From Aedes albopictus (taxonomy: Eukaryota > Arthropoda > Insecta > Diptera > Culicidae): a DNA stretch of 64,000 nt. This document shows positions 34,125-45,044 of the stretch, in pieces. A program made the translations under genes and the position numbers. The notes under the pieces were generated by a model, which searched no databases, was not told the DNA's origin, and saw nothing but the letters and a program-made list of their open reading frames with translations. The stretch lies in NCBI RefSeq assembly GCF_035046485.1, contig NC_085138.1, forward strand, positions 294,668,256 through 294,732,255, read 5' to 3'. Each line of letters starts with the position of its first letter. Positions within the stretch are counted from its first letter, which is position 1.

Positions 34125-34337
34125 GGGTCTGGGACCATTTGGGCAGGAGCACCTATTTTGGGCACTTGCTGCTATAACTCAGTCAATTTTGAACCGATTG
34201 ATTTGATTTTTGAGACACGATCAGATACGCACAGTATCTAGCCATGTGCAAAAATTCAAATCAATCGGATTGAAATTGATTGAGTTACAGCAGCAAGTGC
34301 CCAAAATAGGTGCTCCTGCCCAAATGGACCCAGACCC
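34125..34337. mobile_element. Palindromic MITE, 213 bp, TA duplication
   Basis: GGGTCTGGGACCATTTGGGC and its complement at the right enclose 'gcacctattttgggcacttg' on both arms. The core 'gctataactcagtcaatttt' is shared with the MITE at 36393-36607. TA flanks (34123-34124, 34338-34339). Non-coding. Confidence 0.9.
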
Positions 34338-36392
34338 TATTTGAAGAAAATCTTTGTAAATTTCTAAAAACATGGTGGATCATTTGGAAGAAATCATGAG
34401 GAATTCATTTATGCAGAAATTCCTTAGGAGTTCGTTGTTCATCACAAACTCCTCCAGCAACTCGTTCAAAAATTGATGTCTGAACTCTTGAAGAATTCTT
34501 TGGAAGAATTTGTGAAGATGCCGCTGGAGGAATTTTCAAAATCATTCAAATCTCTGAGAAAAAAAAATAAAAAAAATTTGGACTTCCTCAACGAACCACC
34601 AGAAGATTTTCTGAACGAATTCCTGGAGATTTTTTTTAAGTAATCCATTGAACCCAGGAATCCTTGGAGAAACTTTTGAAGGCGGAATTCCTGGAGTAAA
34701 GCAATGACTGGATAAATTTCTGAAAGAATCATTTGAAGATTTTCAGAAAAAAAATGTTGGAGAAATAGCTAAAAGTATCTCTGAAACAGTTTTGGAATAA
34801 ATTCATGGGAGATTTTCTAAAGAAATCCTTGGGGAAGTTTTTTGGAGAATCTCATGTGCAATTCTTGGAGATTTTCTACTGGAATTCCTTGAAAAAAAAT
34901 GAAAATTTGGAGAAGTTTTAGAAAGAATTCTGATTTTCTGATTTTTTTATAGGATTCGCTGTATCGATCAGAAGCAATCCGTGGATTTTTTTCGAGAGAA
35001 TCCATGGAAGGATTTCTGAAAGAATCCATGGATGCATTTTTGAGGCATCCATGGAATGTTTTAGTAGAGGAGGAAGGAGTTCTTCAAGAATTTTTGGAAG
35101 ATTTATTAAAGTAAACTCTGCAGAAATTTCTGAAGAAATCCGTGAAACGTTTTTCAATTAAACCAGTCAGTGGAGCGATTTCTAAAAAAAATCTTTGAAT
35201 GATTTCCTGAAGGAACCAGTGGGAAGTTTTTACAAGCGATCCGTAATATTTTTTAAGAAATCTTAAGAAGAATTTCGGAAGAAAACTTATAAGATATTCT
35301 TGGAGGAATTTGTAATTCTTCTTAAGATATTCGTGACAATTCTAGAAGAATTTCTTGAGAAATTTTTTAATATATCCTTTGAGGAATTTTTAAATGAATC
35401 TCTGGAATCTCGAATGAATCATTGAAAGCATTTTTGAAAGAGTCCCTAAAGGGATTTTCTGATGGGATCCCTGAAAAGTTTTATATAAGAATCTTTTGAG
35501 GAAATTGTAATGCAATCCAGATTTTGAGAATTTTCAATCTAATTTCCGAAGAATCACCGTAAAACTTCCAAAATGCATATTTAGGAGAATTTCTGAAAAA
35601 ATCCTGTTGAATTTCCTCAAACAATCCGTGGAGAAATTTATCAATAAACTCGCAGAAGGTTTTCTATTGAAATCCGTCGATATATTTCCGATGGGAATTC
35701 TGGAAGAATTTCGGAAGGATTCCCTGTGAAAATTCCTGATGAATTCATGCAAGGTTTCTTTCAAGAATTTTTTTTATAAATTTCGGTAGGAATCTTTGGA
35801 ATTTGTTTTTGAATGAATCCAAGGAGTTGTTTTAAAATGAATAAATGAAGGAATTCCTGTAGGAACTTCTAGCGAAATCTCTCGAGATTTTTTTAAAAGA
35901 AATCCCTGGATTTTCATTTTCAGTAGTTTTCTTTAAACCCTCGGTACAATTTCTGAAAGAATCTTCCCAAGATTTTCTTTATGAATGGGAGGAACTTAGA
36001 GATAATGATTAATAACAAAGAATCCCTAGAGAAATATATAAAAAAAAAACCACCAGGAATCCTACTTTTGGAATTTCAGAAGATATCCGTAGAAGAATTT
36101 TTAAAGCAATCCTTGAAGAATAATAATAAATTCTTAGAGTTTTTTGAAAGAATTCCTGAAGGAATTTCTGTAGTTATTTCTGGAGAAATTTTTGAGAGAA
36201 TTTCTGAATGAATTTCTAAAAAACCCAAATTAATCCACCTAGAGGTGATAGTGCCTTTCTCGTCGTATATGTTCTCACGATCTTTCCGTCGACATAAGTC
36301 AAAGTGTTCCTGAATCCTGATATTTTTTAAGAAAAGAAAGCATTTTATCAAAGCCCTCATTGAATTGACTTAAAACTTATTGATGGCACATA

Positions 36393-36607
36393 GGGTATCG
36401 CGCCACCTGGGCGGTGGCTTCTATATTCGTCTGTTTTCCACTATAACTCAGTCAATTTTGAACCAAATGACTTGAAATGTTGTACACGGCTAGATACTAT
36501 ACCTATCTCACAGCATTCCAAAAATTGTGTCAATTGGTTCAAATTTGACTGTGTTATAGCGCAAAACAGACGAAAATAGAAGCCACCGCCCAAGTGGCGT
36601 GATTCCC
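36393..36607. mobile_element. Palindromic MITE, 215 bp, TA duplication
   Basis: GGGTATCGCGCCACCTGGGC at the left and its imperfect complement 'gcccaagtggcgtgattccc' at the right, TA on both sides. The core 'actataactcagtcaatttt' matches the 34125-34337 element while the outer arms differ, so the two are related subfamilies. Confidence 0.85.
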
Positions 36608-37319
36608 TATTCCGACGTTGTGTTCAGCGTATAAGCAGAGCTGAATAATATCAGATTTCTAAGTTGACTGCTTGAGTACCTTCACTAACATTGGGAGCTG
36701 ACCAATATCAAGACGATACTAACAAGCAAATATATAACTTTTGACACAATCACAGATCACTTTGCGGTTTTCGATAAAGTTTTTTTCTGCACATTCTAGG
36801 TTATATTTCATTGACCGTTGAAAACAAGAACGTAGTGAGTATAGTGAGATGTCTGTTTGTATGTGGGATTAATATGTCAAGATTTTGTTCTCTTACACAT
36901 ATTTATCGCTTGCATTGATTTGATTTACTTTCGTAGTTCCGGCGAAGCATCAAACGCTGGTTGTGCAACTCTAGTGGTAGTCTCTAATGTGGTATGAGCC
37001 TATTTTCTAGTTAACCGTTCCTCAGGTTATTAAAAAGCCGTGATGTGGTGTGTCGCATGGTACATTTGGTTACTTTCCGGAACAGGTTCCGGAGCACCAC
37101 TGGGTCTTCCAAATATAGTCTGAGGCAATATCACTGCTAACGTACATTAGGTTACCTAAAAAAACACGATTTGATTTATCTTATGCATGGGGACAGATCA
37201 CTTTTATATTTGACCACTTCCAGTGGGACACCCAGAACTAGTTTCGGGACACTACCGGTTGTCTAAAATATGGTCTGAGGCTATGTTCTTACGAATCGAT
37301 CATCGTGTTATCAAAAAAG

Positions 37320-37570
37320 GATCTCCAGTTGGCCTAGTGGTTAAGGCTATGAATCGCCAATCTGGAAACGGCGGGTTTGATTCCCGTTCCGGTCGGGAAC
37401 ATTTTCTCGACTTCCTGAGCATAGTGTACTTGCCTCACAATATACAGATTCATGCAATGGCAGGCAAAGAAAACCCTTCAATTAATAACTGTGTAAGTGC
37501 ACAAAGAACATTAAGTTGAAGAGAGACAGGTCAAGTTCCAATGCGAACGTCGAGCCATAAAGAAGCAGCA
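37320..37570 (+). mobile_element. tRNA-derived SINE, 251 bp (Feilai-like)
   Basis: The head has an A-box-like 'tggcctagtggttaaggc' and B-box-like 'ggtttgattcc' (about 37374), then 'ccgttccggtcggga', 'tctcgacttcctgagcat', 'aataactgtgtaagtgc' and 'aaagaacattaag'. The tail block resembles the Aedes Feilai SINE as I remember it. Direct repeats GTTATCAAAAAAG (37307-37319) and GTTACCAAAAAAG (37571-37583) are the target duplication, one mismatch. Confidence 0.8.
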
Positions 37571-37598
37571 GTTACCAAAAAAGCTGCTATATGATGTA

Positions 37599-38131
37599 CT
37601 ATCAAACCTCGTGTATTCATCACTCTTTAACCCTAAAAGGGATACCTTCATGGCCTCAGTTTCGTCACCTCGCTGAGTGAGTTCCATCAAAGACGAGCTC
37701 TGAAAGGCGCCTGGGGTCCAATGGACCCCAGGTATCCCTTTTAGGGTTAATACGACACTTTTTAATTTGTATCCCGCTTATTCGAAATTTGTTGAATTAA
37801 AAAATGATCAAATGTCACAGTGTAATACACTGTAAATACGAATGATACGATATTGTCATGTTACTCACACCCGAAGCTGCTACTTCCGAAAGTTCTAATT
37901 TGGTGCTTTCCGACACCTGATCCGTTTGGTGATCAACCGCAGTGAACCTCGGAAGCTAACAATCGTAAAATGAACAAGCTATCAATTCGTACCACCACAA
38001 TATCTGTAAGATTTGTGTTCAAAAACAAATCATACAATCAAAACAAAACTAAAATAGAGTTAGTTTATCGAATTAAAAGTTTATCCAGGTAATTTGACAG
38101 CAATCATTGTCGAATTAGCGTGGTTTTATGG
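37599..38131. mobile_element. Diverged copy of the 466-bp MITE family, itself interrupted
   Basis: Sequence from 37751 ('tacgacactttttaattt', 'gaagctgctacttccgaa') parallels the copies at 41215-41680 and 51796-52261 but is clearly older. TA on both sides (37597-37598, 38132-38133). Removing it joins 'tgatgTA' to 'cgacacgcatggg', restoring a tandem-array unit. A TTAA MITE sits inside at 37631-37746. Confidence 0.8.
37631..37746. mobile_element. piggyBac-type MITE, 116 bp, TTAA duplication
   Basis: TTAA (37627-37630) then CCCTAAAAGGGATACCT, and at the right 'aggtatcccttttaggg' then TTAA (37747-37750). It landed on the 'TTTTAATACGACAC' site of the host MITE. CCCT ends with TTAA duplication are the piggyBac signature. 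Non-coding. Confidence 0.9.
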
Positions 38132-39624
38132 TACGACACGCATGGGTATGGTTCAATTTCACATTTACCACTTTCGGTTCACATTTTACCACATACCGAT
38201 TGTCCCTGATGTGGTCTTAGACTATAGTTTCATGCAAATTATCAATCAGTTTTTCTAAAAAGTCGCAAATTGATGTAATGCATGTATGGGTTTGGTTCAT
38301 TTGTGCATTTCGCCAGTTCCGGCAAAGCACTCGAATCTGGTTCAAGAACACTACTAATCAGAGACTATTTTCTTGCTGACCGTTCTTCGCGTTGTCGAAG
38401 AAGCCGTTATTTAATGTGCTGCGTGTATGCGTTTGGTTCTTTTCTACATTTGACCACTTCCGTCGGGGCACCTGGAACCGGTTTCGGCATACTATTGATT
38501 GCCTAAAAAGTCATTAAATGTGTCGAATTTATGGGTTTGGTTCTCCTTTACATTTGACCACTTCCGATGGGGCAACCGTAATTGGTTGCGGAACACTACC
38601 GGTTGTCCCCAATATGGCCGGAAACTTTTTTTGCCTAATCAAGAGGCCAAAAAATCCGCAAATTGATGTGTCGCTTGCACGGGTTTGGTTCCCTTTTATA
38701 GTTGGCCATTTCCAGTGGGACACCCGGAACCGGTTCCGGATCACAATCGATTCAGATATGTTCTGAAAATATTTTCCTGCTTACTGTTCATCAGGATATC
38801 AAAAAAACCACTATTTGATATGTCGCTTGCATGGGTTTAATTAACTTTTATACTTTTCCATCTCCGGCGGAACATCTGGAACCGGTTCCGATATGGTCTG
38901 AGAATGCTTTCCTGCTTACTGTTCATCAGGTTATCGAAAAAGCTGCGGTTTGATATGTCGCATGCATGGTTTTAGTTCAATTTTATATTTGGCCACTTCC
39001 TATGGGACAGCTGAAACCGGTTCCAGGACACAACCGGTTCAGATATGGTCTGAGAATATTATCCTGCTTACTGTTCATCAGGATATCGAAAAAGCCACTA
39101 TTTGATATGTCGCATGCATTGTTTTAGTTAACTTTTATACTTGGCCACTTCCGGCAGGACATTTGCAACCGGTTCCGGAACACTACCGGTTCCGATATGG
39201 TCTGAGAATGTTTTCCTGCTTACTGTTCATCATGTTATCGAAAAAGCTGCGGTTTGATATGTCGCATGCATTGGTTTGATTCACTTTTATGTTTGGTCAC
39301 TTCCGGCGGGACACCCGGAACCGGTTCCGGGACACTACCGGTTCAGATATGGTCTGAGACTATTTTTCAGTTTACCATTCATCAAGTTATCGAAAATGCC
39401 TTAGTTTGATGTGCCGCATGGATGGGTTTGTAGCGTTTTCATATCTGGCCCCTTCCTGGGGTACCGGTCTGGAACACCTAAATGGCCATAACTCCGGAAC
39501 GGCTGGACTGATCTGAACCATATTCAATAGGAAACAATGGGACCAGATTCCGCGTCGAATGAACCATCGGTCATTAAAATCGGTTGAGGTTTACTGCCAA
39601 AAAGTGATGTGAGTTTTTTTGTAC

Positions 39625-39682
39625 ACATACACACATACACACATACACACACACACACACACACACATACACACACACAGAC
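39625..39682. repeat. (CA)n microsatellite
   Basis: 'acacatacacacatacacac' grading into uninterrupted CA repeats. Confidence 0.95.
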
Positions 39683-39814
39683 ATCACCTCAATTCGTCGA
39701 GCTGAGTCGATTGGTATATAAGACTTGACCCCTTCGGAGGCTCTATCAAATTTTCGTTTTTGGAGTGAACATATAGCCTTTCGGTACACCTTGGTGCACG
39801 AGAAAGGCAAAAAT

Positions 39815-39935
39815 ACATGGACATATTTTTGAAAGAACAGTTGGAGGAATTTCTGAAGGAATCTCTGGAAGAAATCCCATACACTGGGATTCTTCATACG
39901 TTATATTTGAGAGAGTGATATAGATTTTTTCTTTT
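39815..39935. repeat. Degenerate short repeats, continuation
   Basis: 'ggaggaatttctgaaggaat' continues the array of 32381-36225 beyond the 3.6-kb element. Confidence 0.7.
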
Positions 39936-40019
39936 AAACGGATAAACAAAAAGTTTTTAAAAATTACAAAATCATTTTTCTAATATTTACAAGGGCCCTA
40001 AATTTTAAAATTAAATAAA

Positions 40020-41210
40020 ATGGGCGATCTTCTTATACAAAAAAAAAGCAATTGATATTTTCCACGTTCATGAGAGCGCCGGTTGGTACCTGATAAATTC
40101 GAACAATATTCTGTTGTCAGCTTATTCTCAAACTGTGAGTTATTTTTTGTGATTCTTCCTCAATGAGTAACTTGGAGTAACCTCGATTACCCCACTGATC
40201 TATTAAGACTGTGAATAAAGTCACTCCTGGTGCCCCAGACCAATCTTTTAGGTGTGTCAAGAGTACTCTGCAAAGAAAGATGCAGAAAAAATGTTCAACA
40301 ATGATGGTCTTTGCTTGACGCTTCTATGCCACATCCGCTTTCGCATGAGAAATGTTGCTGCAGAGTTTTCTTTCTTATTCTGCTAGTAAACTGTAGTTAA
40401 GTATCATGGGACTCGTCCCCAGGAGCGATGCTACTCGCACTCACGTCCGTAATCACTTGCAATCCAGCCAAAGCTGTTTTGCGTACCCCGTCCATCCCGT
40501 TTACCCATTTGTCTTCATTCCTCCTAGCGCGCAGCCTGGTCCGTCCGTAATGTCCTCCTGCCCCAAGCTTCGACCCAAGTTAAGTCCCACCCTCTCTGTG
40601 CGCTTACGAACAACGGCAGCCATCAGACGTTTGGGGGCCATTATCGATACATTTACCATCCCATAAAATATCCTGCAGGCAGCAGAGCAGCAGTATAGCA
40701 ACGCAGCAAACCAGCAGCACAGTTCGCTCCGATCGTCCACAATGCAGCACATCAACGACAACAGATGTATTTATATTGCGACGGCCATGGACGGGGGGCG
40801 CAGTCCTGTCCGGATGGGGGCTTAGGTTACCGCATTTTTCTTCCGTTGCTGCCTTCTTCCGTGGAAGATGTAGTTTCCAATCGGGATGTTCTTGTAAGAA
40901 CATGTTATTGCCTCGTTTCCAGTTAGTTGGCTCATAAATTGTGGACCTCACATGGGGGAGTGCACCTGAAAGGGTGTCTATATTTCTTCGGTTGAAACTG
41001 ATATGGAAACGATTCTTGCTATCGGCTCCGAAGAAAGAGCTTGTGCGGAAAATGGAGTGCGTCAGAGAAAGAGTTGCTTAAACATTAATACATACCACGT
41101 GGATGGAATGCAAATCTATATTCCATGGAATAAGTACCGAAGTGCACTGTGAGGCACTGAGGTCATTTCAAGAATAGAAAGATCTGGAGACAAGGTTTAA
41201 ATAAGACGTA
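40020..41210. other. Unassigned, less A+T-rich sequence
   Basis: 40400-40960 has higher G+C and several overlapping frames on both strands, none with a recognisable domain. No gene called. Confidence 0.4.
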
Positions 41211-41214
41211 CATA

Positions 41215-41680
41215 CCGTCTTACCCCTCTGGTTCGACACGTTTTAATACGACACTTTTTAATTCGTACCCCGCTTATACGACACATGTCGAATTAAAAAG
41301 TGTTCAAATGTCACAGCGAGGTACACTGTAATTGCAAAACAGTTTGATATTACGCTTATACTCGCACCCGCAGCAACTCCTCTTGCAGCCGCAAATTTCG
41401 GAAGTTCTGAATTGGTGCTATTTAACACCCAAACCGCTTGGAGACCAACCGGAATGAACTGAGGATGGCAACAATCGTAGAAAGAACGAGCTTTTCATTC
41501 GCGCCACAGCAATATTTGATGAAATTATGTTTCATAACAAATCCGGAAATCAAAACAAAAACAAAAATAGAGTTGCCAAATTTCAATGAGCATGGTGGTG
41601 TAGGGTGACCAGTTTGTCGAATTAAAAGTATACCCCGGTTATACGACAACAGTCGGTGTCGTATTAGCGGGGTAATACGG
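41215..41680 (+). mobile_element. 466-bp MITE, TA duplication (copy A)
   Basis: Ends CCGTCTTACCCCTCTGG and CCGTATTACCCCGCTAA (right, reversed), TA flanks at 41213-41214 and 41681-41682. 'ttaattcgtaccccgcttat' and 'aattaaaagtataccccggt' are subterminal repeats. An inverted copy of identical length lies at 51796-52261; I could find one base difference. A minus-strand frame of 75 codons inside is shared by both copies, but I see no domain and do not call it a gene. Confidence 0.95.
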
Positions 41681-41744
41681 TATAAGAATCTAGAATATCA
41701 GTTTAGAATTTAGGGCCCTTGTTATGGACTCATGGACAGGAACT

Positions 41745-41960
41745 CATGCTCATAAAAATAGCAGTGAAAACCGTTTTCCATACTAAATGCCCAAATTTGT
41801 CATGCTAGAACTTTGTTCTGCTATGAGCGATTGAGCTGAAAATTTGAGAGCAAACCAAAAATATGGTAGATATCGTTAGAGTAAAATTTAGAAATTTTTG
41901 AAGCACGTGGAAAAAAGTTAAATCCTATGTGTAACTGTTCAAAATAATAGCAGTGTAAAT
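41745..41960. repeat. 'aatagcagtg' direct-repeat block
   Basis: 'ataaaaatagcagtg' (about 41751) and 'caaaataatagcagtgt' (about 41940) bracket about 190 bp. 'caaaataatagcagtg' resembles termini of some mariner-like elements (memory), but both motifs face the same way, so this is at most a fragment. Confidence 0.3.
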
Positions 41961-42350
41961 AAATTGAAATATAGCTTTACCGTGAAGAACCAAAATATAT
42001 TTTCGCACGCTATTCGAACAGTAACCAACAAGTTACTGTATAAAGTTAAAATTCAAAAATGTTAGCTGAATTTAAAAAAATTAACCAGACACTGCTGGCA
42101 CGGTCAAAGCTGGGTATGCTGCGCAATTCAGATCCCATTGTGATCCACTGGCCTCTACCCAGCAACTCCTATCCCTACCTTCACTCGGTACCGGCCGGAA
42201 ACTATGAGCAACCTTAGGGAAGATCGGGTAACCAACCCCGGTGGGAACTTTGGTCGTAGGCTGACAGGGAAGGGGGGGTTTGCTTCGGCAAACCTGAGTG
42301 TCTGTTCTCCAGGAGGAGTGGCTCACAACAGCGTCTGATCCCCATCCCAA

Positions 42351-42507
42351 GCAACGCACATGTTATATAAGAGTTACGACAGCGCAGGTTTTGGTTGTAT
42401 ATAAGGTAATTTAACGTAATTCTAGCATTGTGTTGGAATAACGTTAAATGAACTTCTATACAACCTAAACTTGCGCTGTCGTAACTAACATATAACATGT
42501 GTGTTGC
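42351..42507. mobile_element. Palindromic MITE, ~157 bp, in the retrotransposon leader
   Basis: 'gcaacgcacatgttatataa', 'gagttacgacagcgcagg' and 'ttggttgtatata' are mirrored at the right by 'tatacaacc', 'cttgcgctgtcgtaac' and 'tataacatgtgtgttgc'. It lies between the two 64-bp leader copies, suggesting insertion-associated duplication. Confidence 0.8.
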
Positions 42508-42630
42508 TTCGGTAAACCTGAGCGCCTGTCCTCCAGGAGAAGCGGTTCACAACAGCGTCTGATCCCCATGTTAGGGGTGGCTGATCTACGTCCGAGTGCC
42601 AGGGAAGGACTCTAAGCTCAACTGTGCACT

Positions 42631-43212
42631 ATGGTCCTCCGGAAAGTAGGGGGTTGGTGTCAGGCCCTACGAGCCAGCCGTAAAAAAACCATTGTGACGG
42701 AAAATCAGCAACAGAATAATACGAATCGAGACCAAAGGCAACGACCCCAGCGAGCAAAAGGGACTTGCGATTGGAAACTCGGGACGCGGAACTGCCGATC
42801 TCTCAACTTCATTGGGAGCACCCGCATACTCGCCGATCTACTGAAGGACCGCGGGTTCGGCATCGCAGCGTTGCACGAGGTGTATTGGATAGGATCCATG
42901 GTGCGATCGTTTAGAGGTTATCATACCCAGAGCTGCGGCAACACACGCGCGCTGAGAACAGCTTTCAACGTGATAGGTGATATGCAGAGGCGCGTGATCG
43001 ACGAAAGAATGTGCAGATTGAGGATCAAGGGCCGATTCTTCAACTTCAGCATAATAAACGTGCACAGCCCACACTCTGGAAGCACTGATGATGACAAGGC
43101 GGCAGTTTACACGCAGCTCGATTGCGAGTACTACCGCTGCCCAAACCACGACGTCAAGATCATCATAGGGGATCTAAACGCTCAAGTAGGCCAGGAGGAG
43201 ACCGACGATTGA
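42631..43212 (+). pseudogene. RTE protein N-terminus and endonuclease (copy 3)
   Basis: An uninterrupted 193-codon frame. After a basic leader, CDWKLGTRNCRSLNFIGSTR starts the endonuclease (compare WKLEKWNCKSLGFAG in copy 2), followed by LLKDRGFGIAALHEVYWIGS, QSCGNTRALRTAFNVIG, RVIDERMCRLRIKGRFFNFS, IINVHSPHSGSTDDDKAAVY and VKIIIGDLNAQVGQEE. The catalytic GDLNA is intact but ALQE reads ALHE, replacing a conserved residue. The frame stops at 43212 where the domain should continue, so it is truncated. Confidence 0.85.
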
Positions 43213-43214
43213 AA

Positions 43215-43600
43215 AGTTCAGCGCCCACAAGCAGACGAACGTAGAATTAATAGTCCAGTCTTTGCCTTTTCATAACCATTGATGACATGAATTATTATTA
43301 TGCCAGGACACAGGATGAAGTATTTGACCAAAAAGAAACCAATGCTCAAATATCTTGTTTGACTCGATCGAATTTTCATTAGTGTCAAACCGATGTTTTT
43401 TCTTCAGTTCATTTGTCAAATATTTGACCCTGTGTACTTATATCCTCAAGTTTGAATGAACACCTTTTTATTCCTTTTCGGGTCCGTCACTGTGGCCAGT
43501 AATTAGACCTATACCCGTATCCGTATTAGTGCATGTTGCATGTCTCCATTGCAAATTAAGATTTTACTACAGTTTTCAGTTTTGTTTTCTTAGAACCTTA
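43215..43600. other. Spacer with a possible small inverted-repeat element
   Basis: 'acacaggatgaagtatttga' near 43308 and 'tcaaatatttgaccctgtgt' near 43418-43437 form imperfect inverted ends of a ~130-bp element. Otherwise unassigned. Confidence 0.4.
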
Positions 43601-44969
43601 GATTTCCGGGAATAATCTCCGAAAGAATTCCAGAAGGAGCCTGGAGGAATCCATGAATAAACTTCTGGAATAATCCCTGCAAGAACTGCTGTATAAAACC
43701 CTTAAGGAACTTCTGCTGTAATCGCTTATATGTAGTTCAATAATTTCTCTTAGAGAGATCACTGGAAAAACTTATGAAGAATTCTCGAAGGAATTCCTAG
43801 GGGATTCCCCAAGAGAATTCCTGCAGGAATTCCCGGAGGAATTTCAGAAGGAATCCCCAATGGAATTTTAGGAGTAATCTCGGAAGGAGTTCCAGGAGGA
43901 ATGCTCGTAGGAATTCCATGAGGGAGCCCTGAAGGAATTCCAAATGAATTTCCAGAAGGAATCAACGAAACATATTCAAGATGAATCTCTGAAGGAATTT
44001 CAGGAGAAATCCCTGAGGGATTTCTAGGAGGATTTACCAAAAGAATTCCAAGAGGAATCCTAGAAGGAATTCTAGGAGGAATCCCCGAAGAAACTTGAAG
44101 TGAAACCCCAGAAAGAACTCTAGGAAGAAACCTCAAAGGAATTCCAGAAGAAATCTCTGGAAAAAAATCAGGAGGATTCCACGATGGAATTTTAGGAAGA
44201 ATACTCGAAGGAAATTCAGGAGAAATCCCCGAAGGATTTCCAGAAGGAATGCCAGTAGAAATCTCCGAACGAAGTCCAGGAGGTATACTCGACGGAGTTC
44301 CAGAACAAATCCCTGCAGGAATCCCAGGGGGAACCTCCTTAAGGGATTCCGGGAGGAATCTCCGAAGGAACTCCAAGCGGAATCCTCGAAGTCGTTTCAA
44401 GAGGAAACCCCGAAGGAAGTACAGGAGGAATCCCTGAAGAAATCCCCGAAAGAACTCTGTGAGGAATTCCCGAAGGAATTCCAAGAGAAAATCATGAAAG
44501 AATACCAGCGCGTATCTCAAAGAAAGGAATTCAAACAGTACACCAAAGAAATTCCAGCACAAATCCTTAAAATTATTTCAGTGGGAATTTCAAGGAGGAT
44601 TCCAGAAATAATCCCCAAAGAATTTTGAGGACGAACCAACGAAATATATCTCCCCGAATCTTTGTATAAATTCCGGGAGAAAATCTAAGAGGACCGAAAG
44701 AATTCCAAGAGGAATCCCCGATAGAATTCCAGGAGAACTCAGGAAGGAGGAATCCCCGAAGGAATTCTAGGAGGACTCACCGAAGGAATTCCAGAGGGAA
44801 ACCCCGAAGAAATTCTAGGAGGAATTCTATTAGGAATCTCCGGAGAAATTGGAAGGGAAAGCTCCAAAGGAATACCAAGACGAAACGCCGAAGAAATTAC
44901 AGGAAGAATCCCAGAAACAACTCTTGAAGGAATCTCCGAAGGAACTCCAGGAGAAAACCCTGGAGGATT

Positions 44970-45044
44970 GCCGGGGCCCGTGGTGCAGTGGCTACACGTT
45001 CGCTTCATAAGCGGATGGTCATGGGTTCGATCCCAGCCCCGGCA
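44970..45044 (+). tRNA. tRNA-like SINE head, anticodon CAT
   Basis: A structurally sound cloverleaf of about 75 nt with perfect acceptor pairing and conserved T33. It is best read as the promoter head of the SINE, not a working tRNA, because the transcript continues into the SINE body and the T stem has a mismatch at its base. Confidence 0.5.

Larger units (their letters stand above)
32381..36225. repeat. Long degenerate GGAATTCC-type repeat array
   Basis: About 3.8 kb of diverged iterations ('gaatttctgaaggaatc', 'attcctggaggaa') with no fixed period but strong 12/24-bp tendency. Interrupted by the MITEs at 33812-33959 and 34125-34337. It continues beyond the 36232-39812 element at 39815-39895, so that element inserted into it. 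Confidence 0.85.
36890..39480 (+). repeat. Tandem array of a ~150-bp unit, interrupted by insertions
   Basis: Each unit carries 'gatatgtcgcatgcatgg', 'ggccacttccggcgggacac', 'ccggaaccggttccgg' and 'tatggtctgagaat' then 'ctgttcatcaggttatcg'. Starts near 38662, 38816, 38951, 39102, 39253 and 39406 are 135-154 bp apart. The array is interrupted by a SINE and a compound MITE at 37320-38131. Confidence 0.85.
36232..39812. mobile_element. 3.6-kb element with 'TGCCTTTCTCGT' inverted ends
   Basis: Starts 'cacctagaggtgatag' then TGCCTTTCTCGT and ends 'cacgagaaaggca'. The same degenerate array lies on both outer sides, supporting insertion. It contains a MITE (36393-36607), a ~150-bp tandem array (36890-39480), a CA microsatellite, and 'tgagtcgattggtatataag' with 'agcctttcggtacaccttgg' near the right end, a module I associate with abundant Aedes repeats (memory, unverified). 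No protein-coding region, so non-autonomous. Confidence 0.6.
39990..41722. repeat. Widely spaced inverted repeat 'acaagggccctaaatt'
   Basis: 'acaagggccctaaatt' at about 39990-40006 and 'aatttagggcccttgt' at about 41706-41721 are perfect complements, extended by partial matches. They may be the ends of a 1.7-kb element containing the 466-bp MITE. No target duplication is evident and the sequence has a palindromic core, so chance is not excluded. Confidence 0.4.
42075..43260 (+). mobile_element. RTE/JAM-type non-LTR retrotransposon, copy 3 (5' half)
   Basis: A 5' leader (42075-42630) with 'cctctacccagcaactccta' and 'aagatcgggtaaccaacccc', then the start of the protein and the endonuclease to 43212. 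A 64-bp leader segment ('gcttcggcaaacctgag' ... 'gcgtctgatccccat') is duplicated at 42282-42345 and 42506-42569, exactly 224 bp apart, with a palindromic MITE between. The rest of the element is missing. Confidence 0.85.

Noticed and set aside
36890..39480. CRISPR-like array
   Set aside because: Units of ~150 bp diverge throughout without fixed short repeats and unique spacers, and the DNA is eukaryotic.
41422..41649. 75-codon frame shared by both 466-bp MITE copies as a conserved gene
   Set aside because: Conservation is explained by the recent copying of the whole MITE, not by selection on a protein.
43759..44562. 267-codon minus-strand frame as a secreted or structural GIP-repeat protein
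   Set aside because: It is the translation of a 12-bp repeat that stays open because the unit length is a multiple of three; neighbouring identical-class arrays are full of stops.
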